Positions 50,137 to 58,725 of a DNA stretch of 64,000 bases are shown here, in pieces. Made by a program: the position numbers and the translations under genes. Each line of letters starts with the position of its first letter. The stretch's first letter is position 1. The notes beneath the pieces were generated by a model. It was given only the letters and a program-made list of their open reading frames with translations. It did no database searches and was not told where the DNA came from. Origin of the DNA: Brevibacterium epidermidis NBRC 14811 (lineage in GTDB: Bacteria; Actinomycetota; Actinomycetes; Actinomycetales; Brevibacteriaceae); assembly GCF_001570805.1 (NCBI RefSeq), contig NZ_BCSJ01000009.1, forward strand, positions 100,886 through 164,885, written 5' to 3'.

Positions 50137-53100
50137 ATGACTTCTCAACTGCATGCCCCCAACCGATCCGCAGTCGTTTCCCGCGCAGCGTCGACAGTCC
50201 CGGTTGCCGACTGGGTGACGATCCCGGAGCTCTACGACGATCCGTTCCCGACCTACGAACGTCTTCGAGCCGAAGGTGGCGTGCACTGGGTTCCTGCCGT
50301 CAATCGCTACCTCATCACCAGCTACGAAGCCGTCAGTGCCACTGAACACGACCAGGAAGTCTTCTCCGCAGACGAAGAAGGATCCCTGCAGATCCGTGCC
50401 ATGGGGCACTCCATGCTGCGCCGAGACGATCCCATGCACTACGAACAGCGACGCGCCTGGCAGCCTGTCCTCAAACCGGGCTACGTCAAACGAGTCTGGA
50501 CGAAGATGTACCGCGAGGTCGCCGAAGACCTTCTGGCCGACCTCATTCGAAAAGGCCCTGAGGCGGATCTCATCTGGGACTTCGCCGCACCGTACGCGAG
50601 CGAGACGCTGCGCCGTATGCTCGGACTCTACAACGCCGACCAGTCGGATCTGCAGCGTTGGTCGCAGACGATGATCGACGCCACCGGCAACTACGCCGAT
50701 GATCCTGACGTCTGGGCGAAGGGCAAGAAGTCCTTCGACGAAGTCGACGCCGCGCTCGACGAGATGCTCGAATACCACCTGGCCCACCGAGATGACTCGC
50801 TGATCTCTGGGCTGCTGTCCATGCCCGGCGACCAGATGCCCATCGAGCAGATCCGAGCCAATATCAAGATGACGATCGGCGGCGGCCTCAACGAACCACG
50901 CGACGCTCTCGGCGTCGCAGCCCTGGCGATGTTCGAGAATCCAGACCAGCGGGCCGCGGCAATCGCCGATCCCTCACTGTGGCCGACCGTATTCGAAGAG
51001 ACCATCCGCTGGGTCGCGCCCATCGGCATGTACTCCCGCCAGACCACGTGCGAGACCGAACTCGCCGGCAAACTGCTTCCCGCAGGCGCGAAGCTGGGCA
51101 TCTGCGTTCTCTCGGCCAATCGTGACGAAAGTGTGTGGGACGACGCGCATCGTTTCGACATCCACCGCGAAGTCAAACCCCACCTGGCCTTCAGCAAAGG
51201 TGTGCACGTATGCCTGGGCAATTGGGCCGCACGGGCAGAGATCGCGGAGGTGGCGCTGCCCCTCCTCTTCAACTCCCTCAAGGGACTCGACATCGACCGA
51301 ACCCGGGAGACCCGAATCGGCGGCTGGGTTTTCCGCGGAATGCTCAGCCTCCCGGTGACCTGGGATTCGGCAGAAGACACTCCGAATTACGGCATCTCCC
51401 GCACCAATAGAGACGAGCGAACCGGCTCCGGCACTCAGGACGATGCCGGTGCTTCGCCGGACGCCGAAGGTCCGAGAATCGCCGTCGTCGGCGCCGGTCC
51501 GTCCGGCTGCTTCTCTGCGAAGGAGATCCTCCGCCAGGTGCTGGGAAGCCGAGTCGACGTCTACGACAGGCTCCCCGTCCCCTACGGACTGCTGCGCTAC
51601 GGAGTGGCCGCAGATCACCAGGGAACCAAATCCGTATCCGCACAGTTCGACCGTCTCTTCACCGATCCCCGTGCGACATTCATCGGCAACACCGAACTCG
51701 GCGTCGATGTGACCATGGACGAACTCAAGTCCGGATACGACTCAGTGGTCCTCGCTAGCGGTCTGTCCCACGACCGTCCCCTCGACATCCCCGGCGCCGA
51801 CCTCAACCACGTCTATTCGGCCGGCAGAATCACCCGACTGCTCAACGGCCACCCCGACGAACGAGACGATGACGGCCTCACCGACAATCCCGCTCTCGGT
51901 TCACGGGTGGCCGTGATCGGCCAGGGCAACGTCGCCATCGACGTGCTTCGACTCCTCACCTGCGATGCTCAAGCGCTCGACGGCAGCGATATCGATGACA
52001 GCGCCTATAGCGCACTGCGACGCGACATCTCTCGGATCGACATCATCGGCCGCTCAACCGCAGCTACGGCGAAGTTCGACCCCGTGATGATCCGCGAAGT
52101 CGGACGACTGACCGGTCTTGTACACGAACTCCATGGTGTCGACCTCACGACGCGCATCCCCGGAAAGGACGCGAAACTCGATGCCCTCGCCGAACTCACG
52201 CACTCCGCGCCTGCGCAGGCAGCAGACGACACTATCCACCTCCACTGGTGGTTCGAAACGACCCCCGAGGCGCTCACCGGGGACGGTGCCGTGTCCGAGA
52301 TCGAGCTGCGGTGCTCCGGCGAAGAGAACATCCGCCTTGACGTCGACTCGGTGATCACCGCGATCGGATTCGTCCGCGACCCGATGACAAGCGCCCGACA
52401 GGGCATCTGCCCCGTCTCACCGATTCCCGGCGACGGAAAGATCAGCGACGGTCTCTTCGCCATCGGCTGGCTCAAAGGCAACGGCCGAGGGACCATCCCC
52501 GACCAGCGGGCCGATGCGCGAAGCCTGGCCGCACAGATCGCGGCAGAGCTGAACGCCGGATCGATGACGACCGGTGCCCCCGGACTGGCTCCGCACGCCA
52601 AGGCCACCGATTTCGCATCCTGGCGGCGCATCGATCTCAAGGAGCGCCTCGGCGCCGGACCCGGACGATGCAGGGCCAAGATCACCTCACAAAACGAACT
52701 CCTGGCGGTGGCCGGCGACTGCAGCCTCGACGAGTCGCTGCAGGACACCTCGGCGAATTCCTCGGAAGGCTTGGCCCCCGGCTTGCCGGTCACTGTCCTG
52801 TTCGGCACGGAATCCGGCAATGCGGAACTCGTCGCCGAAGAGATCGGCGCATTCCTCGGCGACCGCGACGATCTGAAGGTCACCGACCTTGCAGAAATCT
52901 CTCCGGACGACCTCGACCCAGATCGGTTCCACCTGATCATCTGCTCAACCTACGGGGACGGGGACGTACCGCGATCGGCGACCGACTTCTACCAGTCGCT
53001 GAAGGCGCGGGACGTCGACCTCCGGGGAATCCGCTTCGCCGTGTTCGGCCTCGGCGATGCCAGCTACACACGGACCTACTCGCGCGGAAGTGAGCTTCTC

Positions 53101-53247
53101 ACTGAAGCTCTCGAGGCAAGAGGCGCGGTGCGTGAAGCCGAATACGGCCGCCATGATGCAGGCGCAGTCGTGCCGGCAGCCGAAGCAGCATGCGAGTGGG
53201 CCGAAGGCGTACTCACCACAGTCGGCACCGAACTCGCTGCCGTCTGA
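50137..53247 (+). CDS. Self-sufficient cytochrome P450 - FprA-type reductase - flavodoxin fusion
   Basis: A 1036-residue three-module enzyme. Residues 1 to about 415 are a P450 with heme Cys359 in FSKGVHVCLGNW; its I-helix reads GGGLNEPRDA instead of the usual A-G-x-(D/E)-T. Residues about 447-870 are an adrenodoxin-reductase/FprA-type FAD/NADPH domain (VVGAGPSGCFSAKEI at its start, VIGQGNVAIDVLRLL for NADPH). Residues 885-1036 are a flavodoxin (VLFGTESGNAELVAEEIG). Electrons would pass NADPH to FAD to FMN to heme. The P450 part resembles GcoA, the guaiacol O-demethylase (GGxxxEPxxxx in the I-helix, GWxFRGxxSLxVTW at the end), so an aromatic O-demethylase or hydroxylase is likely. The ATG at 50137 follows GGAG by six bases; extension upstream would run antisense through lysR. 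Confidence 0.88.
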   Translation: MTSQLHAPNRSAVVSRAASTVPVADWVTIPELYDDPFPTYERLRAEGGVHWVPAVNRYLITSYEAVSATEHDQEVFSADEEGSLQIRAMGHSMLRRDDPMHYEQRRAWQPVLKPGYVKRVWTKMYREVAEDLLADLIRKGPEADLIWDFAAPYASETLRRMLGLYNADQSDLQRWSQTMIDATGNYADDPDVWAKGKKSFDEVDAALDEMLEYHLAHRDDSLISGLLSMPGDQMPIEQIRANIKMTIGGGLNEPRDALGVAALAMFENPDQRAAAIADPSLWPTVFEETIRWVAPIGMYSRQTTCETELAGKLLPAGAKLGICVLSANRDESVWDDAHRFDIHREVKPHLAFSKGVHVCLGNWAARAEIAEVALPLLFNSLKGLDIDRTRETRIGGWVFRGMLSLPVTWDSAEDTPNYGISRTNRDERTGSGTQDDAGASPDAEGPRIAVVGAGPSGCFSAKEILRQVLGSRVDVYDRLPVPYGLLRYGVAADHQGTKSVSAQFDRLFTDPRATFIGNTELGVDVTMDELKSGYDSVVLASGLSHDRPLDIPGADLNHVYSAGRITRLLNGHPDERDDDGLTDNPALGSRVAVIGQGNVAIDVLRLLTCDAQALDGSDIDDSAYSALRRDISRIDIIGRSTAATAKFDPVMIREVGRLTGLVHELHGVDLTTRIPGKDAKLDALAELTHSAPAQAADDTIHLHWWFETTPEALTGDGAVSEIELRCSGEENIRLDVDSVITAIGFVRDPMTSARQGICPVSPIPGDGKISDGLFAIGWLKGNGRGTIPDQRADARSLAAQIAAELNAGSMTTGAPGLAPHAKATDFASWRRIDLKERLGAGPGRCRAKITSQNELLAVAGDCSLDESLQDTSANSSEGLAPGLPVTVLFGTESGNAELVAEEIGAFLGDRDDLKVTDLAEISPDDLDPDRFHLIICSTYGDGDVPRSATDFYQSLKARDVDLRGIRFAVFGLGDASYTRTYSRGSELLTEALEARGAVREAEYGRHDAGAVVPAAEAACEWAEGVLTTVGTELAAV

Positions 53248-53255
53248 CGGCGACC

Positions 53256-53288
53256 GACCGTGCTCGGAGAGGAAATCCGAGCACGGTC
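53256..53288 (+). terminator. 13-bp stem-loop after the P450 fusion
   Basis: GACCGTGCTCGGA (53256-53268) pairs perfectly with TCCGAGCACGGTC (53276-53288) around a 7-nt loop, eight bases after the fusion stop. It could end the transcript or reduce read-through into the MFS gene that starts 60 bases later on the same strand. Confidence 0.75.
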
Positions 53289-53348
53289 CGAGACGATCTC
53301 ACCAACCCGGACAAAGAAGACCGACCACAACTGGACAAGGACGTTCAC

Positions 53349-54713
53349 ATGACAGGGACACCCACCTCGGCGGCAGCTGAGCCGACACAGAAGACCAACC
53401 AACGCAGAGTCGCCTTCGCCGCCGTCATCGGCACCACCATCGAGTGGTACGACTACTTCACCTATTCGACGGCTGCGGCACTCGTGTTCGCCCATCTCTA
53501 CTTCGCACCGGCGGGGGAGGGCATCGGGCAGATGCTGGCTTTCGCCACCATCGGCATCTCCTTCCTCTTCCGCCCTCTGGGCGCATTCCTGTCCGGACAT
53601 TTCGGCGACCGCCTCGGGCGCCGAGCCATCCTCGTCGTCACCCTCGTCACGATGGGTGTGGCGACCGCCCTCATCGGACTCATCCCCACGTACGAGACCA
53701 TCGGCATCACCGCACCGATACTGCTCATCCTGCTGCGCATCGTCCAAGGGCTGTCCGCAGGCGGAGAATGGGGAGGCGCAGCGCTCCTCGCCGTCGAACA
53801 CGCCGATGCCGGTTCACGCGGACGAGCCGGATCGTACCCGCAGCTCGGCGTTCCGCTGGGGATGCTGCTGTCCTCCGGTGTGATCGCGCTGATGACCGGC
53901 GTCATCTCACCGGGCGAGGCCTTCATGGAATGGGGCTGGCGCATACCGTTCCTGCTGTCCGTCGCGCTCATCGGCGTCGGCTATTGGGTGCGTCGCGCAG
54001 TGGAAGACACCCCGGTGTTCCAGGAGATGACCGCCGAGACCGCCAAACGCAAGGCACCGATCCTCGTGCTCTTCAAGAAGCACCTGCCCCTGGTCCTCGT
54101 CGCCGCTCTGATCTTCGCGGGCAACAACGCCAGCGGGTACATGACGACAGGCGGCTTCGTTACGAAGTATGCGACCGACCCTGTCGGCTTCGACCAGACG
54201 GATGTGCTTCTGGCTATCACCTTCGGATCATTCGTCTGGCTGGTCTCCACCGCGGCTTCGGGAGTGCTGGCCGATCGCATCGGGCGAGTGAAGACCTACG
54301 TCATCGGATTCATCATCCTGATCGTCACTGCCTTCCCGCTGTTCTGGCTCATCGACACCGGCAACCTCGGCCTGCTGTATCTGGCACTGGGTATCTTCTC
54401 GATCGGACTGGGGCTGTCCTACGGCCCGCAGGCTGCTCTGTACGTCGAGCTCTTCCCTGCCTCGATCCGGTTCAGCGGGGTGGCCATCTCCTACGCTTTG
54501 GGAGCCGTCCTCGGTGGTGCGTTTGCCCCGACGATCGCTCAGGGCCTGCTGCAGGCGACAGGGAGCACCGCCTCGGTGTCGCTGTACCTGCTGGTCATGT
54601 CTGGGATCTCGCTGCTGGCGGTTTCGCTGGTCCGCGACCGGAAGGGCATCGACCTGTCGGTGGCGAACGAAGATGAGCAGAGTGCCGGGACGTGGCGGAT
54701 CGCGAAACGCTGA
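53349..54713 (+). CDS. MFS permease (MHS family) downstream of the P450 fusion
   Basis: A 454-residue, 12-helix MHS carrier with AAVIGTTIEWYDYFTYSTAA at the start, GHFGDRLGRRAIL after helix 2, and VQGLSAGGEWGGAALLAVEH. The ATG at 53349 is preceded by AAGGA. The hairpin between it and the P450 gene may lower its expression, but the strand and distance suggest a shared transcript. It probably imports the P450 substrate or exports a product. It is the third MHS-type carrier of the window. Confidence 0.85.
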   Translation: MTGTPTSAAAEPTQKTNQRRVAFAAVIGTTIEWYDYFTYSTAAALVFAHLYFAPAGEGIGQMLAFATIGISFLFRPLGAFLSGHFGDRLGRRAILVVTLVTMGVATALIGLIPTYETIGITAPILLILLRIVQGLSAGGEWGGAALLAVEHADAGSRGRAGSYPQLGVPLGMLLSSGVIALMTGVISPGEAFMEWGWRIPFLLSVALIGVGYWVRRAVEDTPVFQEMTAETAKRKAPILVLFKKHLPLVLVAALIFAGNNASGYMTTGGFVTKYATDPVGFDQTDVLLAITFGSFVWLVSTAASGVLADRIGRVKTYVIGFIILIVTAFPLFWLIDTGNLGLLYLALGIFSIGLGLSYGPQAALYVELFPASIRFSGVAISYALGAVLGGAFAPTIAQGLLQATGSTASVSLYLLVMSGISLLAVSLVRDRKGIDLSVANEDEQSAGTWRIAKR

Positions 54714-54758
54714 ATCGGCCGAGCCGAACCTGCTGGGGCCGGGCATGCCGGGGGAGCG

Positions 54759-55424
54759 TCAGTTCCTCTGAGCTCTGACGACCATCGTGGCGATGCGCAC
54801 GCGATTGTTCGTGTCCAGTTTGACGTTGATCCGGTTGAGGTGAGTCTTGACCGTTGCCAGACTCATGAACGTCTCCTCGGCGATCTCCTGATTCGACAGG
54901 CCGTCGGCCACGAGTTCGGCGATCTGCCGCTCGCGGTCGGTGAGCCCTGCCAACAGCTCCACAGCCTCCCGCTGCAGGCGATGATCGGAGTTCGACCTGA
55001 CCTTGGCGATGACCTGTCGCATCGACTGCGGAGCAAGAATGGGCTCACCGGCGTGGACCTTGCGTACCGCAGCGGCGAGATCCACAGGGCCGATGTCCTT
55101 GAGGAGGTATCCGGCGGCACCTGCCTCGAGAGCCCTGAAGAGGTAGTCGTCGCTGCTCATGCTCGTCAGGGACACCACTTTCGGCGGCCGGACGCTGTTG
55201 AGCAGACGCTGGGTGGCTTCGATCCCGCCGATTCCCGGCATCCGTATGTCCATGAGCACGACATCGGGATAGTGCAGAGACGCCTTCTCGATGGACTCTT
55301 CCCCGCTCAGCGCCGAGGCGACGACGTCGATGCCGTCGGCGGCCTGGAGGATTCCCCGGATCCCGGTGATGACCATGGGATCGTCATCAACGACCATGAC
55401 TCGGATCGGGGCGGCTTGGTTCAT
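54759..55424 (-). CDS. NarL/LuxR-type response regulator
   Basis: A 221-residue response regulator: receiver domain with acidic pocket VVDDDP, phosphorylated Asp59 in VVLMDIRMPG, Lys of the KD motif in YLLKDIGP, and a LuxR-type HTH at the C-terminus (LTDRERQIAELVADGLSNQE). The start at 55424 was chosen because the receiver fold begins there. It follows the histidine kinase gene by 68 bases and is its evident partner. The target genes are not apparent. Confidence 0.9.
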   Translation of the reverse strand: MNQAAPIRVMVVDDDPMVITGIRGILQAADGIDVVASALSGEESIEKASLHYPDVVLMDIRMPGIGGIEATQRLLNSVRPPKVVSLTSMSSDDYLFRALEAGAAGYLLKDIGPVDLAAAVRKVHAGEPILAPQSMRQVIAKVRSNSDHRLQREAVELLAGLTDRERQIAELVADGLSNQEIAEETFMSLATVKTHLNRINVKLDTNNRVRIATMVVRAQRN

Positions 55425-55492
55425 GATCGTCACAATACCCGAGGCCCATGACACGGACCGGCGCGGCGCGGAAGTCCCTGTTCCGCATCGCC

Positions 55493-56914
55493 TCAGGTCC
55501 GGGGTGAGAGGGATCGAAAGCACACCTGGACACGGAACTCATTGCCGAACACCCCGATCGACGCTTCGCCGCCGAACATCTCGGTGCGCTCGCGGATGCC
55601 GACCAGACCGGATCCCGATCCGGTCGATCCCAACTGAGCGTCCTGCGGACCCGGGCGGTGACCGGCCGGTCCCGGTCCGTGATCGGGCGCGCCGGCACCG
55701 GCTCCTCGCGCCGGTCCCGGCGCATATCGTGGGCGCGGCGGAACATCGACTGGGCCTGGAGCGCTGGGGAGCGGATTGCTCACTGAGATCCGGATGCCGC
55801 GGGCCGCCGAGACTGCGATGTCCACCGTCACCGGCAGATTCGGCGCATGTTTCATCGCGTTCGTCAGTGCCTCCTGGACGATTCGATAGGCCGCACGGTC
55901 GAGCGCGGGCGGGCACGAGTCCACGTCCTGGATGACGATGAGTGGACGGATGACCGTGCCTGTGGACGCCACGGAGGAGATGAGTTCGGGAATCGCAGCC
56001 ATCGTTGCGCGGCTCGGAGGGGACGAGTTCTCATGGCCCGGCCGCGGATCAGCCAGATCGCCGTTCCTCACGCCACCCACCAGATGACGCAGATCCTCCA
56101 GTGACGCGCGGGCCTCCTCCCGCAGAGCTGACGCCGTCGAAGCGACCTCGGGGTCGGTCTGTGCTCCGACCTCAAGGGCGCCGGTGTGCAGCGAGATCAC
56201 CGATAGGCGGTGGGAGAGCGTGTCGTGAAGTTCGCGTGCCAAGAGCTCTCGTTCGGACTGCCGCGCGATCTCGGCCGTGAGCGACTCATTGCGCTGTGCT
56301 TGCCGTTCGGCGATCGACTCGACCGCTCTCATCCTCCGCGTCCGACGCAGAAGCGCGCCGACCCCCAGCGCCGTACACAATCCGATGACGCCGGCTGCGA
56401 TCGTGATGATTCTGATCGCCAGGTGCGAATCCTCCGGAGGGATGGTCGCCTCGAGTCCCGTGACCTGTGCCGGGTCGGGCAGGAAGAAGATGCTGAACGG
56501 ATTGTGCTCCGGCGGTGCCAGACACATCCTCACCGTGGAGAACGCCATCAGTCCGGTGCTCACCGCCGAGGCGATGATCGCCTGCCGCCGGGGTGCTCGG
56601 ATGACGAGGTGGAAGACCGCAATGAGGAGCATCAGCGCATCGCCCCACCCCGCTGTGAGCAGTGCTCCGGCGACGAAGGGCACCCAGGGCCAACTGTGTC
56701 GGAGGAAGACGAGTCCCCACACGAGGAACAGCAGCAGGACGGCCACGAGCCCCGTGTCGTTGAGTTCCCCGTCGGAGAAAGCCCAGGCGTTCGCGGTCAG
56801 CGCCATCGACGAGGTGAAGAACCCGAAGAGATAGGCGATGACACCGATGAGGATGCTGCCGGCGATGCGCACACCGCGCGGGATCCTGCGGCGAGGGACG
56901 GTTTGTTCTGACAC
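55493..56914 (-). CDS. Sensor histidine kinase (HisKA_3 type) with Pro/Gly-rich insertion
   Basis: A 473-residue membrane kinase. Several N-terminal hydrophobic segments (residues about 15-185) form the sensor; the phosphorylated His230 lies in ARELHDTLSHRL, followed by an HATPase domain (N-box YRIVQEALTNAMKHA). Residues about 382-430, between the N-box region and the final GLVGIRERTEMFGG, are a stretch rich in Pro, Gly, Ala and Arg, not seen in typical members of this family. The GLVGIRER motif after it confirms the frame is intact. It is upstream of, and co-oriented with, its response regulator. Confidence 0.88.
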   Translation of the reverse strand: MSEQTVPRRRIPRGVRIAGSILIGVIAYLFGFFTSSMALTANAWAFSDGELNDTGLVAVLLLFLVWGLVFLRHSWPWVPFVAGALLTAGWGDALMLLIAVFHLVIRAPRRQAIIASAVSTGLMAFSTVRMCLAPPEHNPFSIFFLPDPAQVTGLEATIPPEDSHLAIRIITIAAGVIGLCTALGVGALLRRTRRMRAVESIAERQAQRNESLTAEIARQSERELLARELHDTLSHRLSVISLHTGALEVGAQTDPEVASTASALREEARASLEDLRHLVGGVRNGDLADPRPGHENSSPPSRATMAAIPELISSVASTGTVIRPLIVIQDVDSCPPALDRAAYRIVQEALTNAMKHAPNLPVTVDIAVSAARGIRISVSNPLPSAPGPVDVPPRPRYAPGPARGAGAGAPDHGPGPAGHRPGPQDAQLGSTGSGSGLVGIRERTEMFGGEASIGVFGNEFRVQVCFRSLSPRT

Positions 56915-57073
56915 AAGAGAATCGTAACCGCGGGGGCTGACACGCGTAGTCCACCTTCAGGCTGGAGGAGGTCAACCGATCGGCTGGCAGGATCCAGCCC
57001 GAGTGTGGACGCGCCGAAGCGCGGACGGGACGAAGCTGGAGCAGTCAGCCAGATCCAGCTTCGAAGGAGCGTC

Positions 57074-57889
57074 ATGTCCCATCCCCAGAATCCCCAGACC
57101 ACCCCGCAGCAGCCGCAGTCTCCACAGCCCCAGCATCAGTGGTCCCCGCAGCACCAGCCCCCTCACAACGCCCAGCACCAAACCTCGCCGCAGAACTTTG
57201 GCCCCCAGCAGTGGGGACCGGCACAGAACGCACCGGCCTACGGGACCGGCGGCTACCCGCAGCAGCCCTACGGTCAGAAGCCGCCGAAACAGAAGAAACC
57301 GCTGCTCAAACGCTGGTGGTTCTGGCTGCTCGTCGTCATCGTCGTCATCGCCATTGCCAGCGCGCTCGGCGGCGGGGGAGAGGACACCGGCACCTCGGAG
57401 AGCGGCTCGTCCGACGCCCAGCAGTCGGGGGAGTCCGCGGAGAAGAAGCCAGCGGAGAAGGAGGCTGCGGACAAGGCTGCGGAGGAAGCATCTTATGGAA
57501 TCGGAGACACTGTGGCTGCCGATGACTGGGAGATCACCGTCGCCAAGGTCGAAGACGGAGTCTCACAGGTCGGCGACGAATTCCTCAACGCGCAGGCTCA
57601 GGGACAGTTCGTCCAGATCGAACTGTCGGTGAAGAACACCGGATCGGAACCGAATTTCTTCTTCGAAGACGACATCAAACTCGGTGATGATGCCGGCAAC
57701 ACCTACTCCGCCGACTCAGAAGCCGGTATCTATGCGGCCGAGAACAACATCCTCTTCCTCGAAGAGATCAATCCCGGAAACACCGCCGACGGCGTCCTCG
57801 TCTTCGACGTTCCCGAAGACGTCGATCCGAGCAAGCTGACCTTCGCCGGCGGACTGTTCTCCGACCCGGTGGAGATCTCCTTGAAGTGA
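57074..57889 (+). CDS. DUF4352-type membrane-anchored protein
   Basis: A 271-residue protein. The first 75 residues are Gln/Pro-rich and cytosolic; one transmembrane helix (WWFWLLVVIVVIAIASALGG, about residues 78-97) follows KKPLLKRW; an acidic Ser/Ala/Glu/Lys linker leads to a C-terminal domain with YGIGDTVAADDWEITV and GQFVQIELSVKNTG, typical of DUF4352 (immunoglobulin-like, extracellular). The function is unknown. The ATG at 57074 is preceded by GAAGGAG. It is divergent from the kinase gene and may belong to its regulon. It is convergent with the fructosamine kinase gene, leaving two bases. Confidence 0.82.
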   Translation: MSHPQNPQTTPQQPQSPQPQHQWSPQHQPPHNAQHQTSPQNFGPQQWGPAQNAPAYGTGGYPQQPYGQKPPKQKKPLLKRWWFWLLVVIVVIAIASALGGGGEDTGTSESGSSDAQQSGESAEKKPAEKEAADKAAEEASYGIGDTVAADDWEITVAKVEDGVSQVGDEFLNAQAQGQFVQIELSVKNTGSEPNFFFEDDIKLGDDAGNTYSADSEAGIYAAENNILFLEEINPGNTADGVLVFDVPEDVDPSKLTFAGGLFSDPVEISLK

Positions 57890-57891
57890 CC

Positions 57892-58680
57892 TCACCGGTC
57901 CAGCTGGTCCGCCCGGGCGATGATCGACCGGGCGGCACGGACCGTCTGCCCGAGGAACCCGCGACCGAACAGACGGATATGAGCGAGCAGAGCGAAGAAG
58001 CTGTGAACCGGCAGGTCATCCCGCCACCCGTCCGGCATCGGATGGGTCTGTTCGTAGCCGGAATAGATCTCGTCGAGATGTGCGGTTCCGAAGAGGCCGA
58101 GCAGGGCCAGATCTTCCAACCGGTGACCGCCGTGCGCGGCCGGATCGATGAGAGTGACGCCGTCGGGAGTCCACATGAGGTTGCCCGCCCACAGATCACC
58201 GTGGATGCGTGCCGGTGCCTCCTCGCCTTCGCCGCAGATCCCGGCGAAGGCTCCGGATGAGATCGCATCGATTGCCGAGGCGACCGTGGCCCGATCCGCA
58301 CCCGTGAGGTCCCCGGCAACCGCCGTGACCAAAGGGCGCAGGCGCTGCTCGACCCAGTACTCGGTGAAGTCGCTGACAGGCTCGGCCGGGACTTCGAAGG
58401 GATTGTCGAGGGGGCCGAAGAACGACTGCGGAGCCGGTGCCCATCCGAAACCGGGAGCACCTGCATCGTGAAGCCGAGCGAGGTCGCGACCGAAGGCGGC
58501 GGCCGCCTCGGCGGAAGGACCGGTCTCTTCGAGGCGGCGCAGCCGCAGGAAATCCGCACCATGTTCGACAACGTCGACGACCGGGACCACACCCGGTTCG
58601 GCCAGCCATCTCAGCCCGGCGGCCTCGGCGGCGAAGAACCCGTCCGGGGCGGACTTCCGCAGTTTGAGGAAATCAGTCAT
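57892..58680 (-). CDS. Fructosamine kinase family protein
   Basis: A 262-residue kinase of the fructosamine/ketosamine-3-kinase family. It shows RIHGDLWAGNLMWTPDG (catalytic loop) and LIDPAAHGGHRLEDLALLGLFG, and the N-terminal KKSAPDGFFAAEAAGLRWL-like segment. These enzymes phosphorylate protein-bound fructosamines so that glycation is removed. It is a small stand-alone gene, 45 bases upstream of the end of the BKACE gene on the same strand. Confidence 0.85.
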   Translation of the reverse strand: MTDFLKLRKSAPDGFFAAEAAGLRWLAEPGVVPVVDVVEHGADFLRLRRLEETGPSAEAAAAFGRDLARLHDAGAPGFGWAPAPQSFFGPLDNPFEVPAEPVSDFTEYWVEQRLRPLVTAVAGDLTGADRATVASAIDAISSGAFAGICGEGEEAPARIHGDLWAGNLMWTPDGVTLIDPAAHGGHRLEDLALLGLFGTAHLDEIYSGYEQTHPMPDGWRDDLPVHSFFALLAHIRLFGRGFLGQTVRAARSIIARADQLDR

Positions 58681-58725
58681 GGCCCCAGGCTAACCGGATT
58701 GCGCGATCGGCCGCGTGATCTCAGA

